DNA of 64,000 bases from Paenibacillus sp. LHD-38 (GTDB lineage Bacteria; Bacillota; Bacilli; Paenibacillales; Paenibacillaceae). Of the stretch, positions 8,597-17,854 are shown piece after piece (within the stretch, counting starts at the first letter, position 1; each line of letters begins with the position of its first letter). Location of the stretch: contig NZ_JAVIFU010000010.1 in the NCBI RefSeq assembly GCF_031157315.1, positions 1 to 64,000 of the forward strand. The letters are read 5' to 3'. The notes under the pieces are model-generated. The model made no database searches. It was given only the letters and a program-made list of their open reading frames with translations, and was not told the DNA's origin. The translations under genes were made by a program, and so were the position numbers.

Positions 8597-10721
8597 AGCA
8601 CTTCTTCGGCCGCGCACCTTTGCTTTTCAGATGCTTGCAGCCATGCTGACCGTCTCCCTTATCCCGCTTTTGCTATTATCCGTATTCGCCGGACAAACGG
8701 TAACCTCACAGCTCAATCACTTCAATGAGCTGAATACCGCTTTAATCGAAAAAAATTACATAAGCATGTACGAAGCCAATATTGAAGAGCAGGTCCGTGC
8801 CATCGATACCGAGCTTCGGCTTGTCGAGGATGCAGTCCTGCTCTCCAAAGCGCTCGCCGAATCTATATTTTCAGCAGATAGCAGCAAAGATGTACAGCCC
8901 ATTGCCTTTAGCTATGACCCGGAGAAGAAAAGGTTTACCGATGCGCATTCCGATGGCATGGGGGTCATTTCCATTCGAACAGATAACCCGCTCCAGTATC
9001 CATCGCCGGAGCAGGCTTACGACCTGGCGCTGAGCAAGGCTTTGTTCCCGCTGTTCCAATCGGAATCCTCGCGGAAGCAAAATATCGTATCGATGTATTA
9101 TATCCATCCGAAATCCGGTTCCTTTTATTATCCGGAATATACAGGTCAGGATTCCGACGCGCTGCCAAAACCTATCAACGAGCTCACATCGTATAACTTC
9201 TATTCCGACGCCCTGAACGTCAGGCCAAAAAAGAATCAGGTGGCATGGACGAAACCATACCTCGATATCACGCCAAGAGGCTGGATGTTTACCGCGACAA
9301 CGCCTGTTTATGATGAGAACCGCGTACTCAGAGGCGTGGTTGCCGCCGATGTGACGATTGAACGTTTCGTAAATAACGTGCTCAATACGAGATTCGGAGA
9401 CGAGGACGGCATCGCGCTGCTGCTCGATACCGATCATGAGCTCATTGCCGCCCAGCGGCATGGCGAAAGTGAAATTGAGCAGCTCGACCTAGCCGCCCTC
9501 TTCAGCAAGGAAACATTAAACAGCTTCCGCAGCATGCAGCTCAGCGGGCAGCAGAAGGTCGTATTCAGCCGCGCTATCCCGTCTACGAATTGGATACTCG
9601 GCTATATCATTCCGGAAAACAAGCTCCTTGAGCCGATTCATTCCGCTACGGAGCAACTCTCTTCTCAAACAGGCAAGCAGCTCATCATTCAGTTGTCCCT
9701 GCTTGGTTTCGTCGCCGTCGCTCTATGCATTCTGCTTTCTTTCTATTTGCGCTCAAAGGTTTCAAGACCCGTCAATCTGCTCGCTGGCGCATTCGCCGAA
9801 ATGGGCGAGGGCCAGTTCACTTCTGCCCTCAACGATACACGGACGTTGGAATTCAATCAGCTGCTGCGTTCCTTCAATCGTATGTCGCACAAAATTCGCG
9901 AGCTCATGGAGCAGCAGACCGAGCTTAACCAACAGCTCGAGCATAAGGTCGAGCTGCGCACGGAAGAGCTGCGTGACATGAATAACGAACTGGAAGCGCG
10001 CGTAGATGAACTCCTGCGATTAGAGCATTGGCGCAAGGAGCTGTTCATGAATATTTCGCATGATTTGAAGACACCGATTACATTAATCCGCGGTTATATA
10101 GAGGCGATAAATGACGGGACGATTAGCGGAGAGGATACGGGTATCTTTTTGCGCAGAATCTATGAGGACATCCAAACCATTAATCAGTTCGTTCGCAACC
10201 TAAACGAACTGAGCTTATTGGAGACCCGGCAGCTGGAAGCCAAATTTACCGTTTTTGCAGCGGATGCTTTCTTCCAGGACATGGTCAAGAAATGGGAGGC
10301 TTACATGAAGCTGGGACAGCGTCCCTTCCAGACGAGGCAGCTCACAAACGGCGGCCGATTACGGGGCGATCCCCATCTCATCAGCCGAATTATCGACAAC
10401 CTAATTGATAATGCCATGAAATATTCAGAGGCTGGCAGCCCCATCGCCTTTACCCTTGAACTCACAAATCATGATGCGGTCTTCCGCGTCATGGATAGCG
10501 GAGCAGGCATACCGGAGGATGCGCTACCTTATGTATTCAACTCCTTTTATCGAGTAGATAAGTCAAGAAACAGCGGCATACCAGGGAGCGGACTCGGCTT
10601 ATCGATCGCCAAGGAAATTGCCGACATTCATGGCGGCCAGCTTACGGTTATACCTAATGATCAGAGCGGCCGCGGCTGTATTTTTTCGCTAACATTGCCG
10701 CTATTGGATGATTTACATTAA
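8574..10721 (+). CDS. HAMP-domain sensor histidine kinase
   Basis: About 715 residues, membrane-bound. A first hydrophobic segment (about residues 15-40) precedes a large extracellular sensor region, probably dCACHE-like (about 40-360). Then come a second membrane helix (about 367-390), HAMP, a coiled coil, and a HisKA box with H496 in NISHDLKTPITLIRGY. The ATPase domain has N-box NLIDNAMKYSEAG and G-boxes DSGAGIP and GSGLGLSIAKE. ATG 8574 is inside the end of the regulator gene; a TTG at 8559 is an alternative. The ligand is not predictable. Confidence 0.88.
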   Translation: MNPLKSIRALLRPRTFAFQMLAAMLTVSLIPLLLLSVFAGQTVTSQLNHFNELNTALIEKNYISMYEANIEEQVRAIDTELRLVEDAVLLSKALAESIFSADSSKDVQPIAFSYDPEKKRFTDAHSDGMGVISIRTDNPLQYPSPEQAYDLALSKALFPLFQSESSRKQNIVSMYYIHPKSGSFYYPEYTGQDSDALPKPINELTSYNFYSDALNVRPKKNQVAWTKPYLDITPRGWMFTATTPVYDENRVLRGVVAADVTIERFVNNVLNTRFGDEDGIALLLDTDHELIAAQRHGESEIEQLDLAALFSKETLNSFRSMQLSGQQKVVFSRAIPSTNWILGYIIPENKLLEPIHSATEQLSSQTGKQLIIQLSLLGFVAVALCILLSFYLRSKVSRPVNLLAGAFAEMGEGQFTSALNDTRTLEFNQLLRSFNRMSHKIRELMEQQTELNQQLEHKVELRTEELRDMNNELEARVDELLRLEHWRKELFMNISHDLKTPITLIRGYIEAINDGTISGEDTGIFLRRIYEDIQTINQFVRNLNELSLLETRQLEAKFTVFAADAFFQDMVKKWEAYMKLGQRPFQTRQLTNGGRLRGDPHLISRIIDNLIDNAMKYSEAGSPIAFTLELTNHDAVFRVMDSGAGIPEDALPYVFNSFYRVDKSRNSGIPGSGLGLSIAKEIADIHGGQLTVIPNDQSGRGCIFSLTLPLLDDLH

Positions 10722-11009
10722 TGCTATATCTAATACGTAATAGCCGCGGGCGGATGTCTGATCAAAGATTTAATGAAATAAGCTTAGTTTCGGTCAATAA
10801 CCGAACCGCTGAGATGAAGCTCGGTAACTGTCGGGCTGTTGAAGTCAGTGATCGGCGTAGTAATAGACTCTTAACGCTAATATTGGTCGGGAATGAAGAA
10901 AACACGTTATCATCTAATTTTAAATTATGGAAACTTTTCCCTGAATTAACGCGTCTAAGCATATACTATGCGGTTGGGATTGAAGAATATCCATAAGGGA
11001 GTGAGTGTT

Positions 11010-11867
11010 ATGAATATAATTAAAAAATCGATAAGTCTTGCCCTCTCCATCTCGATTGTGGTCGCGACGACTGCAGCATGCAGCAAAGAGGAAACTCCGA
11101 GACCATCAATTACGCCCGAGAGCACTGAACCGCAGAAGGTTGCTGATGAACCGAAGGAAACAACATCATTGGAGGAGGCGTCAACCAACGAAGATCCATC
11201 GCTGGAGAGCATCGCCACCAAGGATGCAGAGAACTACCTCGATGCGCTGAAGAAGGAAGATTTACAGTTATTGTCCAGCTTAATGGCGCACGCGGAAAAT
11301 GAATATACCCCTGAAACGATGAAGATCAGCATCGAAGGATTTCGGCTGCATTTCGACACGTTGACGGACCTGAGGCTATCTTTTGAATCCAATGAGCAGA
11401 ATGAAGATTATTTTATAGAAAATTTCTTGATTACCGGCATGAAGAAAGGGGAAGTACGTTCCGTTCCTTTTCAAATAAAGTACTCCAAGAGTAACGGAAC
11501 CCCTGCTGCACAAGATGATGATCATCGCGAGCCTTTGTACGTTTCTCCACTGATCGATCAGTACCCTCATGTCATTAGTGAAACGGAAAGGTACTTACAA
11601 GCCATACTCCAGGAAGATGCGGAGAGTTTAATTTTGCATCTGGGTTTATATAATCAAACAGAGGAAGACAAAGCCACAGTTCGCAACTTGCTTAAAGCTT
11701 ATGGAGAGCAATTGGACCTAACGACTACGAAGGCCATACCTGTAAATTATAATGAGGAAAAGAAGCTATTTCTAATCGACTTTCAGGATAAAAAGGAAAG
11801 CTCTCACCGTATTCAAGTGGATGCCGATACATCGACAATCACAGACGACTGGGCTTCAGATCAATGA
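11010..11867 (+). CDS. Putative lipoprotein of unknown function
   Basis: 285 residues. The N-terminal basic and hydrophobic stretch ends in TTAAC, a lipobox with Cys at about residue 23, followed by a Pro/Glu/Thr-rich linker. The rest looks like two related helical/beta segments (about 68-155 and 180-285, each starting with A-x-x-Y-L-x-A-L/I-x-x-E-D), perhaps an internal duplication. ATG 11010 follows AAGGGAGTGAG. It lies downstream of the two-component pair, 288 bases away, and could be its target or partner, which is inference only. Confidence 0.7.
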   Translation: MNIIKKSISLALSISIVVATTAACSKEETPRPSITPESTEPQKVADEPKETTSLEEASTNEDPSLESIATKDAENYLDALKKEDLQLLSSLMAHAENEYTPETMKISIEGFRLHFDTLTDLRLSFESNEQNEDYFIENFLITGMKKGEVRSVPFQIKYSKSNGTPAAQDDDHREPLYVSPLIDQYPHVISETERYLQAILQEDAESLILHLGLYNQTEEDKATVRNLLKAYGEQLDLTTTKAIPVNYNEEKKLFLIDFQDKKESSHRIQVDADTSTITDDWASDQ

Positions 11868-11920
11868 GATAACGACTTCTATGTAACATCGCAATAACAA
11901 CCAGGATGGTTTCAAATCGG

Positions 11921-11973
11921 AAAAACAGTCCGTTCATCTGCCACAGCGGCAAATAAAGGGACTGTTTTTTTAG
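11921..11973. terminator. Bidirectional terminator between convergent genes
   Basis: AAAAACAGTCC pairs with GGACTGTTTTTTT across a 25-base loop. Runs of A and T on both sides would serve the lipoprotein gene and the convergent amine oxidase gene. Confidence 0.7.
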
Positions 11974-11982
11974 CTATTTTTT

Positions 11983-13989
11983 TTACTCTACCTTATTCAA
12001 ATCCAGCGTCGGCGTCTCGTTAAAGAAATTGAACGGTTTAATCATGGCCGTGACCCACTCCGTAGGCATAATCGGGAATTCCTCTGCCCTCATGACATGC
12101 GTCGTTCCTGTCGTCAGCCACACGACCGTATCCTTGTTCTCGATGCTGCGGTTTTGCTGCGTCCAGAGCCCAAGCCCGGTATCTTTATTATGTGTCGTAT
12201 ACTTGCCTTCGGAATACTGTTCTTCCTTCTTGTAAGGCGTTACCCAAATATGATGATTAATAAATTCCGCACGCTTTAGGACATAATCCGTTTTGGTAAA
12301 CAGCGGCTCCTCCATAAAGGGATGAGTGCCGCCTGCATAAGGCATAACCTGGTAGCCCGTTGCGTAGCCCAGCTTGTTTTCCTTGCTCGTATTCGTCACG
12401 AGAACTATTTTATCCGGATCAAACTTCTGAATGGCCTCTTGCTCCAGCTTGTAGGTCTTCTCCACCGTAATCATTTCGCTGCGGGCAAATTCCGGATTTT
12501 TAACCGATATGGCCTTCGGCAAAATCTCCCCGACAGAGTTGGACTCGCCGTCCACGTCCAAATCCAGCCTGTAGCTGAAAATATGCTGATGCGTCGGTGC
12601 GACAATGTTTGCATCCACCAGCTTGCCATTGCGGGTATCACTTACTGCTGTCTTATCATCCATCGTCTTCGTGTTGACGGCTTTGACCTGAGCAAGACCC
12701 GTTGCTCCCGCCATAAGCTTAATCGAACCGTTCTGCAGGAATACCCAGTCAAGCACGTAATCATAGTTGCCGATTGTAGCGATTGCGCGCAGCACCAGCT
12801 CGCGGCGCTCTCTCGCTTCGCCGTTATGCGACCATTCCGGATCCGCGTAACGCTCGAACAAAGCAAATGAATTTTTAATGACCTGCGCCTTGCCTTCCGT
12901 GTTATTGATGGCTGCATCGAATAAAGTCGCGTTCTTCGGCACATCGGACCCGATATTAAGCGGCCGAGTCGATAAACCGACGCCGTACTCGCCGGCATCC
13001 ATAAATATTTTGTACAGCCAAGCAGCGTCCGGGTCGCCATATGGAACCATCATGCCGCCGAGACCGCCTTCATACATGATTTTGCGTTTGTTCCCGTTCT
13101 CCGTATAGGAAACGGTCGAAACCATCGGCCCTACGCGGGGATCAAGGCGGAAGTGGAACTTCCAGTTTTGCCAATCAACCATGGTTCCTTTTACCGAGAA
13201 GCTTGCGCCCTTCGGCTGGCTGATGATAAGCGGCTTAATCTCGTCCGTCCGCTTCGTCTTGATCACCTTCGTATAATCATTCGGATCGGTTGGAACCGGA
13301 GGATTGCCGGATTCGTAAATTTTAACTACTTTTTTGGCATTCAGATCTACTAGGAAGGCTAGACCGTCCATGGGATGCGCGAAGCTGTTAACCGCACCCT
13401 CAATCTTCGGACGCGGAACCGACATGGCAAGCCGTGATCCCGGCGGGGTCAGCTCTGGGCCGTAGTCGCCTAGCGGTCCATCCGCAAAGGACACTTTGCT
13501 GAGGTCCGTAATGCCATGCCTTGCGAGAGCGGCTACCGCCTCCTTATCTTTTTCAACGATCGCTTCCGATTGGCCCCATTCCGTATAGAAAGGCCAGCCC
13601 TCCTTCACTTCTTTCCAATACACCACTTTATCCGTATCCAGATTCACCGTTCCTTCGTACGGCTTGTTTCCTTTAATGAGCGTGAAAGTCGCTTCCCTAA
13701 TTAGCTTAGCTCCGCCCGCATCATCCCAAGCCCATACCTTCTGCTTATCCGGCTCCTCCAGCTTAATTTCAGAGAAGTACATTTCCTTGCTGCCATATTG
13801 CGATTTGCGGATAATAGCGGCTGCTTCTTCGATCTCTTGCGGGCTTAACGGATTAAGCGGATGGTATACGATCTTGTCGATCTCTGCCGCGCTCAATCGG
13901 CCTAGCCCAAGCGCACCCGGAAAAATATTAATTGAAGCGATAACGACGGATGCTGCAATAACGGATACGATCAGCTTTTTCTTTCTCAT
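11983..13989 (-). CDS. Secreted copper amine oxidase (primary-amine oxidase)
   Basis: 668-residue topaquinone enzyme that oxidises primary amines to aldehyde, ammonia and peroxide. The signal segment runs through about residue 35. The topaquinone precursor is Y409 in TIGNYDYVLDW. The likely catalytic base is D331 in FMDAGEYG, and the copper ligands are H467 and H469 (THQHIFSYRLD) and H631 (THVMRAEEFPIMP). All key residues are present. ATG 13989 follows GGAGGGAAACT; a start at 14055 would add 22 residues with no purpose. A GlnR/TnrA-type box lies 49 bases upstream, so nitrogen scavenging from amines is the likely role. Confidence 0.9.
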   Translation of the reverse strand: MRKKKLIVSVIAASVVIASINIFPGALGLGRLSAAEIDKIVYHPLNPLSPQEIEEAAAIIRKSQYGSKEMYFSEIKLEEPDKQKVWAWDDAGGAKLIREATFTLIKGNKPYEGTVNLDTDKVVYWKEVKEGWPFYTEWGQSEAIVEKDKEAVAALARHGITDLSKVSFADGPLGDYGPELTPPGSRLAMSVPRPKIEGAVNSFAHPMDGLAFLVDLNAKKVVKIYESGNPPVPTDPNDYTKVIKTKRTDEIKPLIISQPKGASFSVKGTMVDWQNWKFHFRLDPRVGPMVSTVSYTENGNKRKIMYEGGLGGMMVPYGDPDAAWLYKIFMDAGEYGVGLSTRPLNIGSDVPKNATLFDAAINNTEGKAQVIKNSFALFERYADPEWSHNGEARERRELVLRAIATIGNYDYVLDWVFLQNGSIKLMAGATGLAQVKAVNTKTMDDKTAVSDTRNGKLVDANIVAPTHQHIFSYRLDLDVDGESNSVGEILPKAISVKNPEFARSEMITVEKTYKLEQEAIQKFDPDKIVLVTNTSKENKLGYATGYQVMPYAGGTHPFMEEPLFTKTDYVLKRAEFINHHIWVTPYKKEEQYSEGKYTTHNKDTGLGLWTQQNRSIENKDTVVWLTTGTTHVMRAEEFPIMPTEWVTAMIKPFNFFNETPTLDLNKVE

Positions 13990-14037
13990 AGTTTCCCTCC
14001 AATTATAATTTCTCTCTAAGTCATTTTCCCTTAGTGA

Positions 14038-14054
14038 TGTTACATACTCTAACA
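14038..14054. promoter_or_regulatory. GlnR/TnrA-type nitrogen box upstream of the amine oxidase
   Basis: TGTTA-CATACTC-TAACA fits TGTNA-N7-TNACA exactly. A TATAAT on the minus strand at 14002-14007 lies about 41 bases downstream of the box centre, near the spacing used by TnrA-activated promoters, although the transcript would then start very close to the ribosome binding site. Confidence 0.65.
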
Positions 14055-14137
14055 TGCGAAGGTAATGAAATAAGGCCGAAAAGGTAAAGGCAAATTAATA
14101 TATTTCCCTGTTTTGGGTAAAGCTTTTTATCGGTTCT

Positions 14138-14185
14138 AGCGTAAACGGCTATCGTTGACTTTTGGCGGCATAAGCTCGTTTCGCG
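14138..14185 (+). repeat. REP-like hairpin repeat, copy at 14.1 kb
   Basis: AGCGTAAACGGCTATCG...TTTGGCGGCATAAGCTCGTTTCGCG, about 48 bases. The outer arms (GCG-AAACG-GCT) pair with AGC-CGTTT-CGC. The same family occurs at 19372, 29196 (variant) and three times at 39297-39539, always with the same orientation on the + strand. Confidence 0.75.
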
Positions 14186-14237
14186 GCGAAATATTTGAAC
14201 CCCGATTTGTGGGTAAACTTATAAATTCATATGTATT

Positions 14238-14310
14238 AAAAAAAGCCTACCCGAGAAAGCTGGGTCCCCCGCTTCCCCAAGGAACCCGAGACTCACTTTC
14301 GCAGATAGGC
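14238..14310 (-). terminator. Long structured terminator of the His-rich secreted protein gene
   Basis: On the minus strand GCCTA...TAGGC, GAAAG/CTTTC and GGGT/ACCC stack into one long imperfect stem of 66 bases, followed by seven T. It begins about 22 bases after the stop of the gene at 14332. It is larger than a normal terminator, but I could not match it to a known riboswitch. Confidence 0.65.
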
Positions 14311-14331
14311 ATTCGCCAATCGCTTATTAAA

Positions 14332-15207
14332 TTAGATTTTAACGACAAACGGCACCACAACCGTCTCACCCTTGCGCTGAAATTGTCCCCAAATTTTATA
14401 CAGCCCGCTCGACGGGAAGCTTACGCCAAATACCGCTTGCGGCCCCTTAGACGCCCAATTAAGCGGATGGATGTGAATAAACTGCTGCATTGATTGATCA
14501 ATTGCAACGACATGCCCAACTGCGCCGAGGTACAGCTCCAAATCGTCTATCGGCTCCCCCGTTTTCACATCGGTAAACGTATAGGCCATGCTTAGCTGCG
14601 TCTGCGGCAACGGCTCTTCGGCGAATGTAAGCTCCACCTGCATGCCGTTAACCTGGGCAACCAATGTTTCACTCGGCATCAAGATCGACGGTGCAGGCAG
14701 CTCGCCCCGTACACTTACCTCGCCTATGCGCGTCAGCTCGTTCATCCCTTTAGGCAAAAAATCCGCATACAGCTTATACGCACCACCTGCAGGAAAGACA
14801 ATCGGAAGCTCGAATATTCCCTGGCCTTTATACACGGGGTGAACATGCTGGAACTGCTGCAGATCCCCGCTTACGACAATGAGATGAAGAAGCTTCTCGT
14901 TTGTGACCTCAAAATCCTCGATCAACTTGCCATTTCCGCTGCTAACTGTCAAGGAAAGCAGCGACGGAGCACCCGCGACCGGCCCGCCTTGCGGCCAAGC
15001 CAGCTGTATCCGCACGTCTTTCTCCGCCGCCGATTCCATTCCCGGACCCGCATGCCGATGCGCAAGTGACAAGGCATACGGATCAAGAAAAGGGTCAGAC
15101 AAATCACCTGAAGCATTCGAGCGGTTCACTCCTTGCAGCAGGAACGCCGCCATTAAAGCAAGCAGCAATAGCGTCATCATAATGGTCCACTTGTACTTTA
15201 CCAGCAT
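14332..15207 (-). CDS. Secreted/membrane-anchored protein with duplicated QF-x-H-x-HP motif
   Basis: 291 residues, single N-terminal hydrophobic helix (about 8-26), the rest outside. Two similar halves each hold a His cluster: HLIVVSGDLQQFQHVHP (H108, H121, H123) and GHVVAIDQSMQQFIHIHP (H232, H245, H247). Each is followed by an FP-x-G/S-G-x-Y-K beta strand (FPAGGAYKLYADF, FPSSGLYKIWGQF). The repeated H-x-H pairs suggest metal binding. It lies upstream of, and co-directional with, the copper amine oxidase, so copper handling is an attractive guess. I do not recognise a named family with confidence. Confidence 0.65.
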   Translation of the reverse strand: MLVKYKWTIMMTLLLLALMAAFLLQGVNRSNASGDLSDPFLDPYALSLAHRHAGPGMESAAEKDVRIQLAWPQGGPVAGAPSLLSLTVSSGNGKLIEDFEVTNEKLLHLIVVSGDLQQFQHVHPVYKGQGIFELPIVFPAGGAYKLYADFLPKGMNELTRIGEVSVRGELPAPSILMPSETLVAQVNGMQVELTFAEEPLPQTQLSMAYTFTDVKTGEPIDDLELYLGAVGHVVAIDQSMQQFIHIHPLNWASKGPQAVFGVSFPSSGLYKIWGQFQRKGETVVVPFVVKI

Positions 15208-15315
15208 ACCTATGCCCCCACCCTCGTAAATTCACTATGAGGTTATTGTAGCGGTCGCGGGTAAAAGTAAAGCAGCAGCAAAGTAAAGTTAAAGTAAAGT
15301 CTTTGTGAAATATGC

Positions 15316-16542
15316 CTACATGCCATAGAAATCCATTGCGGCTTGCAGCCCCTTGCCCGCTTCAAGCTTGTGCCCGTGGCGCAGCAGCACGGCCTCCAGA
15401 GCGCCAAGCGTTAGGAGCACATTGCGTTTGCTGCAGCTGTAGCCCATTGTGCCAATGCGCCATATTTTCCCCTTCAAGGGCCCGAAGGAGCTTGCGATTT
15501 CGATGCCGTAATGGTCCAGCAGCATGGAGCGAACCGTTTCTCCGTCTACGCCGGCAGGTATTACAATGCAGGTAACGACGGTCATTTTGCAGGAAGGGTC
15601 GCCGTATAACTGCAGGCCCATCGCCTCTAAACCGGCGATTAACGCGCCTTCATGCTCGCGGTGCCGGGCAAAACGCGTTTCAAGTCCCTCTTCCAGCACG
15701 AGGCGCAGACCCTCGCGCAGCGCATAAAGCATCGAGGTCGCTTCCGTATGATGGTTCAACCGCGCCGGGCTCCAATAGTCCTGAAGCTGGCTCAAATCGA
15801 GGTAGTTGCTCTGAATCGGGCGAAGCAGCGGATCATCCTCGCCATCAGCGAGCAGCAGCCCTCTCTCGATTCTTTTGCGGCTTTGCAGCTTGGCCTCCGC
15901 CCGTTTATTGTACGTAATCGGAGCCATGCCTGCCGGTACGGACAAGCATTTCTGCGTGCCGCCGATTATCGCATCAATAAGCAGCCGGTCCGTCGCTACT
16001 TCAATTCCGCCAATCGTGGCAACAGCATCCACGACGAACAACGCATCCGCCTCTCTGCATGCCTGCCCAATTCCCTCGAGCGGCTGCATGCGTCCGGTCG
16101 ATGTCTCGCCATGAACAAGAGCCACCAGCTTAGGCTGATGCTCCCTTATCGCACTCACGATTTCCTCCGCCGAGAACACGCTGCCCCATTCCTTTTCCAG
16201 CGTTACAACGACCGCTCCGCAGCGTTTAGCGATTTCCGTCAATAAATGCCCGAATCTGCCGTAAATCGGCACAAGCACCTTATCCCCCGGCTCAATTAAT
16301 CCAACGAGTACGGCTTCGATGCCAGACCTCGACGTCCCGTCCACCGGAAATGCCCACTCGTTCTCCGTCTTGAAAAGCAGCCGCAGCATGCCCATCGTTT
16401 CATTCATTAAGGCCGTGAATTCCGGATCAAATTGTCCAAGTATCGGATAAGACATCGCCCGCAGCACGCGCGGATCTACTTCAACCGGCCCCGGCGTCAT
16501 AATCGTGCGCGGCGATGGCGCTAGATCCTTATAAGTCTTCAT
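15316..16542 (-). CDS. pucG: (S)-ureidoglycine--glyoxylate aminotransferase PucG
   Basis: 408-residue class-V PLP aminotransferase of the alanine-glyoxylate type. The PLP lysine is K198 in GGTQKCLSVPAG, with VDAVATIGG as the cofactor aspartate region and MTPGPVEVDPRVL at the N-terminus. In this context (after pucH and pucF) it should transfer the amino group of (S)-ureidoglycine, an allantoate breakdown product, to glyoxylate to give glycine. Its ATG overlaps the pucF stop (ATGA), showing translational coupling. Last gene of the minus-strand ureide operon. Confidence 0.88.
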   Translation of the reverse strand: MKTYKDLAPSPRTIMTPGPVEVDPRVLRAMSYPILGQFDPEFTALMNETMGMLRLLFKTENEWAFPVDGTSRSGIEAVLVGLIEPGDKVLVPIYGRFGHLLTEIAKRCGAVVVTLEKEWGSVFSAEEIVSAIREHQPKLVALVHGETSTGRMQPLEGIGQACREADALFVVDAVATIGGIEVATDRLLIDAIIGGTQKCLSVPAGMAPITYNKRAEAKLQSRKRIERGLLLADGEDDPLLRPIQSNYLDLSQLQDYWSPARLNHHTEATSMLYALREGLRLVLEEGLETRFARHREHEGALIAGLEAMGLQLYGDPSCKMTVVTCIVIPAGVDGETVRSMLLDHYGIEIASSFGPLKGKIWRIGTMGYSCSKRNVLLTLGALEAVLLRHGHKLEAGKGLQAAMDFYGM

Positions 16543-17825
16543 AATTCTTCCCCCTCATAGCCTAGTCGATAAAGCAGCTCCGTCAGAACAAGCACCCCAA
16601 CCGCAAGCTCTTGCGGCTCCGTATATTCCTCGGGCGAATGCGAAATTCCGCGCCTGCTCGGCACGAACAGCATGGCAGTCGGACAAATATGTTCGAACAT
16701 CTGGGCATCATGCCCTGCACCGCTGATCATGCGTTTGGAGGAAATAGACAGGCTTCCGCATACATCATCCAGATGTCCTTTAAGACTTTCATTCATCGGC
16801 ACCGGTTCTTCCCGAAACCATTCCGTACCCTGAAGCTCCAGCTGGCGCTCACCCGCAATTGACGCAAATTCCTGAAGCACCCAGCGGCAAAAGCTATCCA
16901 GCGCTTGCTCGTTGGCATGACGCGCATCCACCGTAAAAATCACTTTGCCCGGCACGACATTCGGCACATTAGGCTGCACCTGCAGTCTGCCGACCGTTGC
17001 CACAAGCGGTGAGCCCAGACGAATCGTCTCCTGGCGGAGCGCTTGAATCATCATGCTCACACCCTCAAGCGCATCTCTTCGCATATGCATCGGGGTCGTT
17101 CCCGCATGATTGGATTCGCCGATCACCTCAAACTTCAGCCTGCGCTGACCGGCAATCGTGTCGACCACACCGATCGCGATTCCCTCTTTCTCGAGCACAG
17201 CCCCTTGCTCAATATGAACCTCGATAAAGGCGCCGATATCATGGCGGCGGCTGTCCCTGGCCGTCCCTTCGCCAAAGCCGCAGCGATGCATCGCATCCGC
17301 AAAAAACACTTCATTCAAATCCTGAAGATGGACAATTTGCTCAAAATTCCGTTTGCCGACAACGCTTCCTGAGCCCCAATAAGCCATCGGAAACCGGCTT
17401 CCTTCCTCTTCGCAGAGCGACACGATTTCTAGCGTTCGCTTCGGCTTACCGTAAGTCTTCTGCAAATAATCCAGCGCGAGCATGCCCGCCGCAATACCAT
17501 AGGCCCCGTCATAAATCCCGCCCTGCACGACGGTATCGATATGAGAGCCCGTTATAATAGAAGGCGCATCCAAATCCTCGCCTTGTAATTTCCCAAATAA
17601 GTTGCCTACGTTATCAAATTCCGTGGATAACCCATAGCTCGCCATTTTAGCGGAAAGCGCCTGCTGCGTCTCCAGCCATCCCTCCGTATAAAGCAGCCGC
17701 GTAATGCCGCCTTCCTCATCCGGGCTAAACGAGGCCAGCCAGTTCAAAACCTGCATAACCTGCGTTTCAAAATGCGATAACATCCGCTCCTTCTCTTGCG
17801 GTGAGAGACGCAAACCTCGCTCCAT
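16539..17825 (-). CDS. pucF: Allantoate amidohydrolase PucF (M20 family)
   Basis: 428-residue M20-family amidohydrolase that releases ammonia from allantoate. Metal-site segments are visible: GSHIDTVVQGGIYDGAYG (His and Asp ligands), SLCEEEGSRFP (bridging Glu) and EVHIEQGAVLE, and near the C-terminus SGAGHDAQMF. ATG 17825 stands after AGGAGGAACAGCT; an upstream start at 17867 is less likely. It sits 29 bases after pucH, with its ribosome binding site in the gap, and overlaps pucG by four bases. Confidence 0.88.
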   Translation of the reverse strand: MERGLRLSPQEKERMLSHFETQVMQVLNWLASFSPDEEGGITRLLYTEGWLETQQALSAKMASYGLSTEFDNVGNLFGKLQGEDLDAPSIITGSHIDTVVQGGIYDGAYGIAAGMLALDYLQKTYGKPKRTLEIVSLCEEEGSRFPMAYWGSGSVVGKRNFEQIVHLQDLNEVFFADAMHRCGFGEGTARDSRRHDIGAFIEVHIEQGAVLEKEGIAIGVVDTIAGQRRLKFEVIGESNHAGTTPMHMRRDALEGVSMMIQALRQETIRLGSPLVATVGRLQVQPNVPNVVPGKVIFTVDARHANEQALDSFCRWVLQEFASIAGERQLELQGTEWFREEPVPMNESLKGHLDDVCGSLSISSKRMISGAGHDAQMFEHICPTAMLFVPSRRGISHSPEEYTEPQELAVGVLVLTELLYRLGYEGEEL

Positions 17826-17854
17826 AGCTGTTCCTCCTGTCTCGCCTGCAGAAT

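Noticed and set aside
10721..10996. 91-codon frame overlapping the kinase stop
   Set aside because: TAATG overlap looks like coupling, but no ribosome binding site, no recognisable domain and odd composition. Treated as non-coding spacer before the lipoprotein gene.
12322..12870. 182-codon + strand frame
   Set aside because: Shadow of the amine oxidase gene, whose catalytic residues are all in the minus frame.
14238..14310. c-di-AMP (ydaO) or other known riboswitch
   Set aside because: A few words resemble it (GGGG, GACCCAGC...TAGGC) but the conserved core GGGGTGAAT and GACAGCTAAC are missing.
14155..14493. 112-codon + strand frame
   Set aside because: Made of the hairpin repeat, the terminator and antisense of the His-rich protein gene.
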